A stretch of 64,000 bases of DNA, from positions 49,517-113,516 of the forward strand of contig DAYD01000023.1 in the NCBI GenBank assembly GCA_002506755.1, given 5' to 3'. This document shows, piece by piece, positions 8,779-17,255 of this stretch; position 1 is the first letter of the stretch, and every line of letters starts with the position of its first letter. The stretch comes from Euryarchaeota archaeon UBA462. Lineage in GTDB: Archaea; Thermoplasmatota; Poseidoniia; Poseidoniales; Thalassarchaeaceae. A program made the translations under genes and the position numbers. The notes beneath the pieces are model-generated. The model was not told the DNA's origin. It saw only the letters and a program-made list of their open reading frames with translations, and searched no databases.

Positions 8779-9990
8779 ATGAACATTCATGAATATCAGG
8801 CCAAGGCAATTTTTAGGGAATCTGGGGTCCCTGTTCAGGAAGGATTGCACTGCACATCAGTCCAACAGGCTCTATCCGCCTACGACTCTTTAGGTTCGAA
8901 AGTCGTGGCAGTCAAGAGTCAAATTCACGCTGGAGGAAGAGGGAAGGGTAAGCTACTTTCACCCAAATCTGGGAATCTAGTTATGGAAGGGGGGGTCAAG
9001 GTCGCATTTTCCCGAGATGAGGTCGAAGAATACTCTTCCAAAATCTTAGGCAACAATCTTGTCACGAAACAAACAGGACCTTCAGGCAAGATTGTTAACA
9101 ATCTGTATATCGAATCCGGATGCGAAATAGCTCACGAATACTACCTTGCCCTTCTGGTAGATAGGGAAAGCGACTCGCTTCTAATCATGGGGTCTACGGA
9201 AGGTGGAGTAGACATTGAGGAAGTGGCTGAGACCAATCCTAAGGCGATTCACAAACAACGATTTTACCCATCTGAAGGGTTGGGTATCGACAAAGCTTCT
9301 TCCATGGCAATATCATTAGGATTATCGGGGAAATCTCACGATCTTTTCGTAGAAATGGCTCTCAACCTATCCTCTTTATTCATAGAAAGAGATTGTTCAA
9401 TGATAGAAATAAATCCGCTTGTTAGATCCTCAGATGATAGAATAATTGCCTTAGATGCTAAGGTTAGCTTTGATGAAAGTGCTACATTTAGACATCCATG
9501 GAGGGATGAACTCAGGGATATCTCAGAGGAATCGGAGGTCGAAGTCAGAGCTAACGAGTTTGGCTTATCGTACGTTGATTTGGATGGCAATATTGGTTGC
9601 CTAGTAAACGGAGCTGGATTAGCAATGGCAACAATGGACGTCATCAAAATGTATGGTGGGGAACCTGCCAATTTCTTAGATATCGGAGGAGGAGCAAATA
9701 GCGAATCAATCACGGCAGCCTTTGAAATAATCATTGAAGATCCTAACATTGAGGGCATTCTTGTGAATATATTTGGCGGGATAATTAGGTGCGACATGGT
9801 CGCCAGAAGCATTATTGAGGCATCAAATCAAACTGGTTTGAAAGTCCCTCTAGTTGTCAGGTTTTCCGGAACCAATCACAAAGAAGGAAGAAAGGTACTG
9901 GAAGAGAGCGAATTGAATGTTGTAACCGTGGGGACATTAGGTGATGCAGGCGAAGCGATAGTTAGTGCGCTAGGGGGTAGTGAAGAATGA
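8779..9990 (+). CDS. sucC: Succinyl-CoA synthetase beta subunit
   Basis: Nucleotide-binding beta subunit of succinate-CoA ligase, a TCA-cycle enzyme making ATP or GTP from succinyl-CoA. The 403-aa protein starts MNIHEYQAK, the family hallmark; it has an ATP-grasp domain ([12 protein letters not shown], later EINPLV) and the C-terminal flavodoxin-like domain with LDIGGGA and NIFGGI(I)RCD. Length is normal. The stop overlaps the sucD start by 4 bp (ATGA), so translation of the two is coupled. Confidence 0.96.
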   Translation: MNIHEYQAKAIFRESGVPVQEGLHCTSVQQALSAYDSLGSKVVAVKSQIHAGGRGKGKLLSPKSGNLVMEGGVKVAFSRDEVEEYSSKILGNNLVTKQTGPSGKIVNNLYIESGCEIAHEYYLALLVDRESDSLLIMGSTEGGVDIEEVAETNPKAIHKQRFYPSEGLGIDKASSMAISLGLSGKSHDLFVEMALNLSSLFIERDCSMIEINPLVRSSDDRIIALDAKVSFDESATFRHPWRDELRDISEESEVEVRANEFGLSYVDLDGNIGCLVNGAGLAMATMDVIKMYGGEPANFLDIGGGANSESITAAFEIIIEDPNIEGILVNIFGGIIRCDMVARSIIEASNQTGLKVPLVVRFSGTNHKEGRKVLEESELNVVTVGTLGDAGEAIVSALGGSEE

Positions 9991-10916
9991 GTATCTGGAT
10001 AAACGAGGGCACAAAAGTTGTTGTACAGGGAATTACTGGAAGTCAAGGCACATTCCATGCCATTAGGATGGCAGAATATGGTACAGATATAGTCGGAGGA
10101 GTAACGCCGGGGAAGGGTGGTCAGGAAATCGAGCTTCCGGGGAGGGTTGTTCCAGTTTTCAACGAAATGTCTGAAGCAATTACTACGACCGGCGCAGTTG
10201 CAAGTGTGATTTATGTTCCAGCCAGATTCGCAGCTCCAGCCATAACTGAGGCTGCAGACGCATTTCACGAGTTGAATGGTGAGGGGTTGGTAATATGCAT
10301 AACTGAGGGAATACCAACCCTTGACATGGTGAGAGTAATTTCTCACTTGGAGAAAACACCTGGTGTTAGGCTGATAGGGCCAAATTGCCCGGGGATCATA
10401 ACACCAGGAGATAATGGAGGGTGCAAGATTGGAATCATGCCGGGGCACATACACGCCAAGGGCAGGATAGGAATCATATCAAAATCTGGCACTTTGACCT
10501 ATGAGGCCGTTGCTCAAACGATGAGTGTTGGAGAGGGTCAGACAACTTGCGTAGGAATAGGGGGGGATCCGGTCAATGGTACTGGCTTCATTGAGTGCTT
10601 GGAGGCCTTTGAAAAAGACTCAGAAACCCAAGCCGTAGTTATGATTGGTGAGATAGGGGGAAATGCTGAGCAAGATGCAGCCGAATGGGCTAAGGACAAC
10701 TTTTCAAAACCCATAGTTGGATTTGTAGCAGGAGCAACAGCGCCCCCTGGCAAGCGGATGGGTCATGCAGGTGCAATAATATCTGGGGGCAAGGGAACTG
10801 CAGAAGAGAAGTTCGCCGCTTTCGAAGATGCCGGCATATACATCGCTAGAGATCCATCAAAGATAGGAGAGGCATTAGTCACCGCTCTGGTGGATGCGGG
10901 ACTACGAGACTCTTAG
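9987..10916 (+). CDS. sucD: Succinyl-CoA synthetase alpha subunit
   Basis: CoA-binding, phosphohistidine-carrying alpha subunit. Residues 1-120 form the CoA-binding Rossmann domain ([23 protein letters not shown]). [13 protein letters not shown] and the active-site histidine in [13 protein letters not shown] follow. At 309 aa it is slightly longer than bacterial SucD (about 290). It overlaps sucC by 4 bp. A squalene/phytoene-synthase-like gene follows 34 bp later on the same strand, perhaps in the same transcript. Confidence 0.96.
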   Translation: MSIWINEGTKVVVQGITGSQGTFHAIRMAEYGTDIVGGVTPGKGGQEIELPGRVVPVFNEMSEAITTTGAVASVIYVPARFAAPAITEAADAFHELNGEGLVICITEGIPTLDMVRVISHLEKTPGVRLIGPNCPGIITPGDNGGCKIGIMPGHIHAKGRIGIISKSGTLTYEAVAQTMSVGEGQTTCVGIGGDPVNGTGFIECLEAFEKDSETQAVVMIGEIGGNAEQDAAEWAKDNFSKPIVGFVAGATAPPGKRMGHAGAIISGGKGTAEEKFAAFEDAGIYIARDPSKIGEALVTALVDAGLRDS

Positions 10917-10950
10917 GACTAAATACACCTAGGAACGACCGAGGCTAAAG

Positions 10951-11949
10951 ATGGCTGGAATTTTTAACTCCAAACTAGACTCGATTCTAGAAGGCACCTC
11001 CCGATCTTTTTATTTGTCACTTAAGGAGCTTCCAAGGCCTATTCGAAGGCAAGTCAGCCTCCTCTATCTAATGGCTAGAACATCAGACACGATTGCTGAC
11101 TCTGAATCAAGCACTCTAGACGATCGTCTCCAATTGCTCAGAGAATACGGCGGTTTCTGCCAGGGATCTATAGACGAGGGCCCAGATCTTTCTAATTTCG
11201 CCGACCTTCAGTCCAACCAATCAGAAGCCAGGCTCCTAAATAATGCAGACGAGATCATATCAAAGATTGTAGAATTTGAAGATAGAGACAAAGATAGTAT
11301 TAGGAGATGTCTGGGGATAATAATTAGCGGGCAAATTTTAGACTTAGAGAGATTCTCAAACACCTCTGGGAAGATAACATCATTATCAGAAGAATCGGAG
11401 TTAGATGACTATGCCTACAGGGTAGCTGGAAGTGTTGGAGAGTTTTGGACTAGGATGTCTATCGACCACTTATTCGAAACAGATAAAGAAACGGAGGAAA
11501 AATTGTTTGAATGTGGAGTAAAATTTGGAAAGGCCCTCCAAATGATAAACATACTGCGAGACATCCCCTCCGATCTATCCATCGGAAGGTGTTACATTCC
11601 AGAAAATTCCCTAGAGGGGCACGGACTTATTCCAGAGGACTTGCTTAAACCCAGTAACATGGATAAATTTAGACCCCTGTACGATGAATTACTTGATTTG
11701 ACCACATCCCATCTAGATTCAGCGGTCCAATATATCGGATTGATCCCTCATGGGCAATTCAGACTAAGAGGGGCGTGCATGCTTCCGGTCATAATCGGAA
11801 GGAAGACCGTTTCCAAACTTAGGGAGGGAAACGTACTTGATCCAAAAAACAGGATAAAAATCGATCGTTCGGAGGTCCGAGGCCTAGTTAGGAAGATTGT
11901 GATGTCCGTTCCTTTCCAGAAAACTAGCAATAGTTTGTTAAATGGTTAA
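10951..11949 (+). CDS. Squalene/phytoene synthase family protein (first of two)
   Basis: Head-to-head trans-prenyl synthase, 332 aa. The first Asp-rich motif is DTIAD (in MARTSDTIADSES) and the second is in NILRDIPSDLSIGRCYIP; both bind Mg-diphosphate. SRSFYLSL near the N-terminus is the usual substrate-contact segment. The overall look is closer to squalene-synthase-like enzymes than to CrtB, but I cannot separate the products by eye. It lies directly upstream of a second family member (12017-13300). Products would feed membrane squalene or carotenoid synthesis. Confidence 0.86.
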   Translation: MAGIFNSKLDSILEGTSRSFYLSLKELPRPIRRQVSLLYLMARTSDTIADSESSTLDDRLQLLREYGGFCQGSIDEGPDLSNFADLQSNQSEARLLNNADEIISKIVEFEDRDKDSIRRCLGIIISGQILDLERFSNTSGKITSLSEESELDDYAYRVAGSVGEFWTRMSIDHLFETDKETEEKLFECGVKFGKALQMINILRDIPSDLSIGRCYIPENSLEGHGLIPEDLLKPSNMDKFRPLYDELLDLTTSHLDSAVQYIGLIPHGQFRLRGACMLPVIIGRKTVSKLREGNVLDPKNRIKIDRSEVRGLVRKIVMSVPFQKTSNSLLNG

Positions 11950-12016
11950 TTGAATAAGTTCTCTGCCATTTATTCAAACTCGACTCAATTAAGGCTCGCT
12001 TTCGGGAGACCTTCAA

Positions 12017-13300
12017 GTGGTCCACATGGGCGCCCTTGCAAGGAAGGTAATGGTTCAGGACGAAGATTTGAGGTCTGGAAGCCTATCGGAATCACCGATA
12101 GCACAGAACATTCCAGAACAATCAATTGAGACTGAAGACGAATCAATTGACCTGATTAGATCTGCCGTTGGTGTCACCAAAGAAGCTGCTAGAGCTATCA
12201 GCATAACCGCCTTGGAGGCAGTTCGAGAAGGAGCCCTATTCATGGGCGTGATCGGCTCTCGAGGTGAGCTATTAGATCCATTCAAGCATATAGATGCGGC
12301 AATTTGGACAGAACCAGAGATCCCAGAGCATATGATCGAAGCTTCGTATGAATTCTGTGAAGAATTAACCAGAAGGGAAGCAGGTAACTTTTACCATTCA
12401 TTCAAGTATCTTCCTGATGATAAGAGAAGATCAATAATGGCCTACTACGCATTCTGTAGAAGGGCAGACGACATCGCAGATGGTGATTTCGTAGATGTCT
12501 TCCCGGGTGGCTCTGCTGATGATCCTGAGTCTTTGGCATATAGGAAAAGCATCGAGAGGTTAAGTCCCGGAGGTCCAGTTCTTGACAGGTCAGCGTATAA
12601 CGAGAAAATGTCACAACTTTTCTATTACAGAAAGAAGCTTTCAACAGCTTATGGGAATATGACCTCGACCGACCCAATATTCATCGCTCTCAAGGACACG
12701 GTCAGGAGACACGGCATTCAGAGACAATTGTTAGACGATATGATTAGCGGAATGGAAAACGATTTCCATAAGAACAGGTACGAAACATTTGAGGAATTAT
12801 ATTCTTACTGCTACAGAGTAGCATCGACTGTGGGACTTGTTTGCATAGAAATCTATGGTTATGATGACCCAAGGGCCAAGGAATACGCCGAGTCATGGGG
12901 TGTTTTCATGCAACTGATAAATATAATCAGGGACGTCTCGGAAGACGCTGAAAGGGATAGGATATACCTTCCTCTTGAGGATTTGGCGAGGTGGGGGATT
13001 TCAGAGGAAGACGTGAAGAATGGTGGAGATCTGTTAAATCATCCAGGTTGGGCACCATTCGTTGAAGAGTATTTGGAGAGGGCAGACGGGTACAGGCAAA
13101 GAGCGTTCAAACTACTTTCACATCTTGATAAATCTGCTCGATACTCACCTGCAGCTATGGCCTCATTTTATCAGTCAATAATGACCAAGATCACCAAGAG
13201 GAAGGGAGACGTATTCACAGAAAGGATACAACTTACCAAGACTGAAAAAATTCTTTTGGCGGCCTATGTTTACGTGAGGTACCGTTTCTTTGGTTTCTGA
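12017..13300 (+). CDS. crtB: Phytoene synthase-like protein (second of two)
   Basis: Head-to-head prenyl synthase predicted to join two geranylgeranyl diphosphates into phytoene. The Asp-rich motifs are RRADDIADGD and NIIRDVSEDAERDRIYLP; AYYAFCRRADD fits the CrtB consensus. Its 427 aa include an extra N-terminal region of about 110 residues (acidic, then a helical stretch with EAARAISITALEAV) not found in ordinary CrtB. The start is GTG at 12017 or ATG at 12026. Marine Group II archaea with proteorhodopsin need phytoene for retinal, which gives a plausible role; no rhodopsin gene is in this window. Confidence 0.88.
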   Translation: MVHMGALARKVMVQDEDLRSGSLSESPIAQNIPEQSIETEDESIDLIRSAVGVTKEAARAISITALEAVREGALFMGVIGSRGELLDPFKHIDAAIWTEPEIPEHMIEASYEFCEELTRREAGNFYHSFKYLPDDKRRSIMAYYAFCRRADDIADGDFVDVFPGGSADDPESLAYRKSIERLSPGGPVLDRSAYNEKMSQLFYYRKKLSTAYGNMTSTDPIFIALKDTVRRHGIQRQLLDDMISGMENDFHKNRYETFEELYSYCYRVASTVGLVCIEIYGYDDPRAKEYAESWGVFMQLINIIRDVSEDAERDRIYLPLEDLARWGISEEDVKNGGDLLNHPGWAPFVEEYLERADGYRQRAFKLLSHLDKSARYSPAAMASFYQSIMTKITKRKGDVFTERIQLTKTEKILLAAYVYVRYRFFGF

Positions 13301-13344
13301 GATAGAAGCTATTGTACAAACAAGAGTTGCAATGAGGGATAAGG

Positions 13345-15114
13345 ATGAGGGTTGCCGTATTAATTGAGGAGCTTTGTAAGCCAAATAGCAATGCTTTCGC
13401 TTACCTGCAGAAATACTCTGCTATGTGTGAAAGAGAGTGTATTCAGTTTGAAGGGGACAAATGTAAGATCCTTGAGTCTGCATGCCCCGTATGCCTAACT
13501 AGGGCCAAGCACTGCCCAGATGGGGCTGTAAAAATCATCAATCTCCCTGAGGAGCTCGACACAGACCTAACTCACAGCTACGGACAGAATGCATTCAGGC
13601 TATTTCGCCTACCTTCTCCTAGACAGGAACAAATAGTTGGCATTCTAGGACCTAATGGAATTGGTAAATCAACCGCGCTCAATCTACTTTCTGGCTCTTT
13701 CAGGCCGAATTTAGGAGAATGGGAAAACCCATCACCGGAATGGGAAAACGTAATTTCTACATTCCCCCGAGGTGAATTAAGAGACTACCTGGGACTAGTT
13801 GCCCAGGGAGATATTAGAATTGCCGTAAAACCTCAGTATATCGACAAACTCCCCAAAATTTTCGATGGTAGGGTGTCAGACCTACTAGAAAAGGTGGACG
13901 ATCGAGGAGAGATGGAGGAATATTCTGAGCTATTGGGGATATCGCACATCATAGGAAGAAATATGTCAGCACTCTCGGGTGGGGAATTGCAGAGGGTAGC
14001 AATCTGTGCCACACTTCTAAAGCAGGCTGATGTTTACTTCTTCGATGAACCCTCCTCTTATCTTGATATTTATGAGAGAATGAGGATGGTAGGTGTAATC
14101 CGAGAATTATCCGATAAGGGTAAGCGGGTATTAGTTGTGGAACATGATCTAGCAATATTGGATGTATTGTGTGATTTAATTCACGTCATATATGGAGAAA
14201 GGTCGGCCTACGGAATTTTCACACCCCCCAGATCTACAAGAACAGCCATAAACGCATACCTCGATGGATTTCTTCCCGAGGAGAACATGAGAATTAGGGA
14301 TAAGCCAATTCAGTTCCTTAGAGGTCGAAATAGGGGTGAGGAGGTAGGAACTCCTATCTTGAAATGGGGTGGAATTGAGAAGAGACTTGGAGATTTTACG
14401 CTCAAAACCGGGGAGGGTGAGGTCAAATCCGCTGAAGTTGTGGGAGTTGTGGGGCCAAACGCCACAGGAAAAACTACCCTTGTCAAAATAATTGCTGGAG
14501 AAATCGATCCTGATGAGGGTTGGTGCACCATGGATGCAAAAGTTTCTTACAAACCTCAGCATGTTAGCTCAGACTTTGATGGAACAGTCCAAGAGTTATT
14601 GGACTCTGAACTGGCTGGTAAATGGAGGTCAGGCGAGTTTCATACTCAGGTAACTAGAGCTTTGCAGGTAGACAAGATGTTGGAGCTGCGAGTGAAAAAG
14701 CTCTCAGGGGGAGAGCTTCAGGCAGTGTGCATCCTCATTTGTCTTGGAAAAGAAGCAGATCTCTACCTATTCGATGAACCTAGTGCTCACTTAGATGCGA
14801 ATGCAAGAATGGAGGCAGCTAAGGCAATTAGAAGGACTATGGAGAGTAATGAGAAGGCAGCAATGGTAATTGATCACGACACATACTTTTTGGACATAGT
14901 TAGCGACTCTATCTTAGCCTTTCAAGGAAATGGAGGAAGCAATGGAATGGCCGTGGGACCTCTTTCCTTGAGGAAGGGTATGAACCTATTTCTTTCTGAC
15001 GCCAATGTAACATTCCGGAGGGACGTAGAGTCACACCGTCCTAGGATTAACAAACCCCATAGCAGGAAGGACCGAGAGCAGAAATCATCCGGGGAATACT
15101 TCTATTCTGACTAA
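13345..15114 (+). CDS. rli1: ABCE1/Rli1 ribosome-recycling ATPase with degenerate Fe-S domain
   Basis: Twin-ATPase that splits ribosomes after termination and binds small subunits during initiation. Both nucleotide-binding domains are intact: Walker A GPNGIGKST and GPNATGKTT, signatures LSGGELQRV and LSGGELQAV, Walker B YFFDEPSSYLD and YLFDEPSAHLD, and the hinge FLPEENMRIR. The N-terminal domain normally holds two 4Fe-4S clusters on eight Cys. Here only C11, C47, C50 and C57 align with ligands; the other positions read N16, Y20, Y24 and R53. The frame is unbroken and INLPEEL after the domain is conserved, so this is divergence, not a sequencing slip. Usual length (589 aa). Confidence 0.93.
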   Translation: MRVAVLIEELCKPNSNAFAYLQKYSAMCERECIQFEGDKCKILESACPVCLTRAKHCPDGAVKIINLPEELDTDLTHSYGQNAFRLFRLPSPRQEQIVGILGPNGIGKSTALNLLSGSFRPNLGEWENPSPEWENVISTFPRGELRDYLGLVAQGDIRIAVKPQYIDKLPKIFDGRVSDLLEKVDDRGEMEEYSELLGISHIIGRNMSALSGGELQRVAICATLLKQADVYFFDEPSSYLDIYERMRMVGVIRELSDKGKRVLVVEHDLAILDVLCDLIHVIYGERSAYGIFTPPRSTRTAINAYLDGFLPEENMRIRDKPIQFLRGRNRGEEVGTPILKWGGIEKRLGDFTLKTGEGEVKSAEVVGVVGPNATGKTTLVKIIAGEIDPDEGWCTMDAKVSYKPQHVSSDFDGTVQELLDSELAGKWRSGEFHTQVTRALQVDKMLELRVKKLSGGELQAVCILICLGKEADLYLFDEPSAHLDANARMEAAKAIRRTMESNEKAAMVIDHDTYFLDIVSDSILAFQGNGGSNGMAVGPLSLRKGMNLFLSDANVTFRRDVESHRPRINKPHSRKDREQKSSGEYFYSD

Positions 15115-15141
15115 ACCAACCATTGGATTCTTGAGGGACCG

Positions 15142-15657
15142 GTGCAACCCATGGATGTGGCAGATGAGCATTCTGAGGATTCAGAAGTCGAATCAATAAA
15201 AGATGATAATACCATTCAGCAAAGAATAGAAGAATTGGAGAAGGAACTTCAGTATTCCAAGGCAGAGACCGCAAATGCCATGCAAAGGGCTGCTAGGGAT
15301 AAATCAGAGGCTCTGAGATACGGCGGCTCCTCTTTGGCGAGAAGGGTAATCAACTCAGTTGAATTACTAAGCAAGGCGATACATGCTTCGGAAGGAGAAG
15401 ACGGTGCAGAGTCAGTAATTGAGGGTGTAAGGCTAACTCTAGATGGCCTCAAATCATCACTAGAAGCAGAAGGAATAATAGAGATTGAAGCTCTTAAATC
15501 CCCATTTGACCCAACATGTATGGAGGCGATTGCAACTGTTGCTTGTCCCGAAGGTGAAGAACCTGGAAATGTAATTCAAGTTGTGGAACGAGGATATCGG
15601 ATGCACGATAGAATACTCAGAGCTGCTAGGGTAATAGTTGCCGAAGGTGACTCATGA
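15142..15657 (+). CDS. grpE: GrpE nucleotide exchange factor
   Basis: Cochaperone that releases ADP from DnaK. Residues about 20-70 form the long coiled-coil helix (ELEKELQYSKAETANAMQRA), followed by the four-helix part (SLARRVINSVELLSKAI) and the C-terminal beta domain with FDPTCMEAI and ERGYRMHDRILRAARV, close to the bacterial consensus. 171 aa is normal to short. Start is GTG at 15142 or ATG at 15151. No dnaK or dnaJ is nearby, although GrpE is usually next to dnaK; they must lie elsewhere. Its stop overlaps the next start by 4 bp. Confidence 0.9.
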   Translation: MQPMDVADEHSEDSEVESIKDDNTIQQRIEELEKELQYSKAETANAMQRAARDKSEALRYGGSSLARRVINSVELLSKAIHASEGEDGAESVIEGVRLTLDGLKSSLEAEGIIEIEALKSPFDPTCMEAIATVACPEGEEPGNVIQVVERGYRMHDRILRAARVIVAEGDS

Positions 15658-16151
15658 AAGATGCAAAAAAGAAACCTATCTTTGCCTTAGGAGCGCTCGT
15701 GATTTATCTTATGTCAATAATCACGATACAGATAGCTTGGCCTGACCCAGAAATTAGTAATTTTCCAAAGAGTTGCCCGGAGGAATCACTTAACTGCTCA
15801 ATGATTGGGCCCAATTCACACAGAAGCGGAGGTTTGAACGAGCTAAGGTTCAACTCTAGCCTAGAGACAACTATGTCCGAAACTAATAATTGGATAGAGA
15901 ATCATCCAAGAACCAAAGTAATTAGTGAAGCCGACAATCAGACCCATGCGGTTTTCACAACTATGCTTCTAAGGTTCAACGATGACTTCTTAGTTTCAGG
16001 ATTCTGTGAGGATGGTCAAACTGTAATACATGTCTACTCTTCTTCAAGACAGGGAATATCTGACTTAGGATTAAACAAGGAAAGAGTGATTAGCTTTGCC
16101 GAACACATGTTATCAATCGAAATGGCTACATCGGAATGCACAGTAGCATGA
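15654..16151 (+). CDS. Single-pass membrane or secreted protein, unknown
   Basis: I do not recognise this 165-aa product. A hydrophobic segment at about residues 9-29 (FALGALVIYLMSIITIQIAW) is a signal anchor or signal peptide, so most of the protein should face outside. The mature part has Cys at CPEESLNC, FCED and SECTVA, which may form disulfides. It overlaps grpE by 4 bp, suggesting co-expression, but nothing connects its topology to a chaperone role. Confidence 0.7.
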   Translation: MKDAKKKPIFALGALVIYLMSIITIQIAWPDPEISNFPKSCPEESLNCSMIGPNSHRSGGLNELRFNSSLETTMSETNNWIENHPRTKVISEADNQTHAVFTTMLLRFNDDFLVSGFCEDGQTVIHVYSSSRQGISDLGLNKERVISFAEHMLSIEMATSECTVA

Positions 16152-16163
16152 ACGGGGCTAACC

Positions 16164-17228
16164 TTGTACGACTTAATCGATTCAGATATCATGAAAGCTC
16201 GCACCCTTCCTTCAACATACTACACCGATCATGAGAAGTTCGATAAAATAAGAAAGAGATTTGAGAAATTTTGGCACTATGCCGGACATCTCAGTCAATT
16301 ATCCGATTGCTCGGCGATCTCTGTTGATCACATGGGTGATCTGATCGGCGAACCAATGATGATGACTGACGAAAACGAAACAAGGTGCATATCGAATGTG
16401 TGCACCCACAGAGGAATGCTAATCTGCAATAACAAGTCACGGAAACATACTCTGAGGTGCCCCTACCATGGTCGAACCTTTGCCCTTGACGGATCCTTCA
16501 AAGCCATGCCAGAATTTGACGATGTTATTGATTTTCCCAGCCCGAAAGACGACCTTGAGTCCTTTCCAACAATGGTTTGGAAGGGATTAGTTTTCGCTGG
16601 AATTGACCCATCCGGGATAAGTACATGCATTGAAGAGATGCAGAAAAGAGTAGGTTGGATGCCGATTGAGAAATACAAATACGACCCAACCAGAGACAGA
16701 AGTTACGAAATAAAGGCAAACTGGGCACTTTACGTTGACAATTATCTAGAAGGGTTCCACATACCTTTTGTGCACCAAGATTTGAACACTATCCTCGATT
16801 ATGAAAATTATCGCACGGAGACTTTTGATGGCGGTGTTGTACAAATCGGAATCGCAAATAAAGATGAGCAAAAGTTTTCACTACCTGATAATTCTCCCGA
16901 TTTTGGACTCTCCATAGCCGCATATTACTACTGGATTTTTCCAGGATTGATGCTGAACTTCTACCCATGGGGGCTCTCTGTTAACATCATTATACCTATT
17001 TCAGTGAACAGGACTCGTATAATCTTCCAAGGATTTGTAGGAGACCTAGCTATGCTAGGTAAGGGAGCTGGTGGGGACCTGGACAAGGTTGAAGCTGAAG
17101 ATCAGGAAATTGTTGAGGCTACTCACAAGGGAGTCTCCTCTGGATTATATCATAGAGGAAGGTATTCCCCCACTAAAGAGAAGGGTGTCCATCATTTCCA
17201 CATGATGTTGACTGAGCATACCACTTGA
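16164..17228 (+). CDS. Rieske non-heme iron oxygenase, alpha-subunit-like
   Basis: Rieske-type oxygenase (ring-hydroxylating or choline-monooxygenase-like), 354 aa. The Rieske cluster ligands are C80, H82, C99 and H102 (VCTHRGML and RCPYHGRTF). The mononuclear iron site follows the N-x2-E-x2-H-x4-H pattern at N193, E196, H199 and H204 (DNYLEGFHIPFVH). Start is TTG at 16164, or ATG at 16191 giving MKARTLPS. It needs an electron-transfer partner, not evident next to it. Substrate unknown; the aromatic-CoA-type cluster 2 kb downstream makes an aromatic or amine substrate conceivable. Confidence 0.88.
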   Translation: MYDLIDSDIMKARTLPSTYYTDHEKFDKIRKRFEKFWHYAGHLSQLSDCSAISVDHMGDLIGEPMMMTDENETRCISNVCTHRGMLICNNKSRKHTLRCPYHGRTFALDGSFKAMPEFDDVIDFPSPKDDLESFPTMVWKGLVFAGIDPSGISTCIEEMQKRVGWMPIEKYKYDPTRDRSYEIKANWALYVDNYLEGFHIPFVHQDLNTILDYENYRTETFDGGVVQIGIANKDEQKFSLPDNSPDFGLSIAAYYYWIFPGLMLNFYPWGLSVNIIIPISVNRTRIIFQGFVGDLAMLGKGAGGDLDKVEAEDQEIVEATHKGVSSGLYHRGRYSPTKEKGVHHFHMMLTEHTT

Positions 17229-17255
17229 AAACCTACAGGCCCCTGAGCGAGACGC

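Noticed and set aside
9876..10454. 192-aa minus-strand frame opposite the sucC/sucD junction
   Set aside because: Antisense to two clear genes, biased Cys/Tyr/Trp composition, no motif.
13345..13570. Frameshift or sequencing error as cause of missing ABCE1 cysteines
   Set aside because: The frame continues without break into the conserved NLPEEL region and the substituted residues align position by position.
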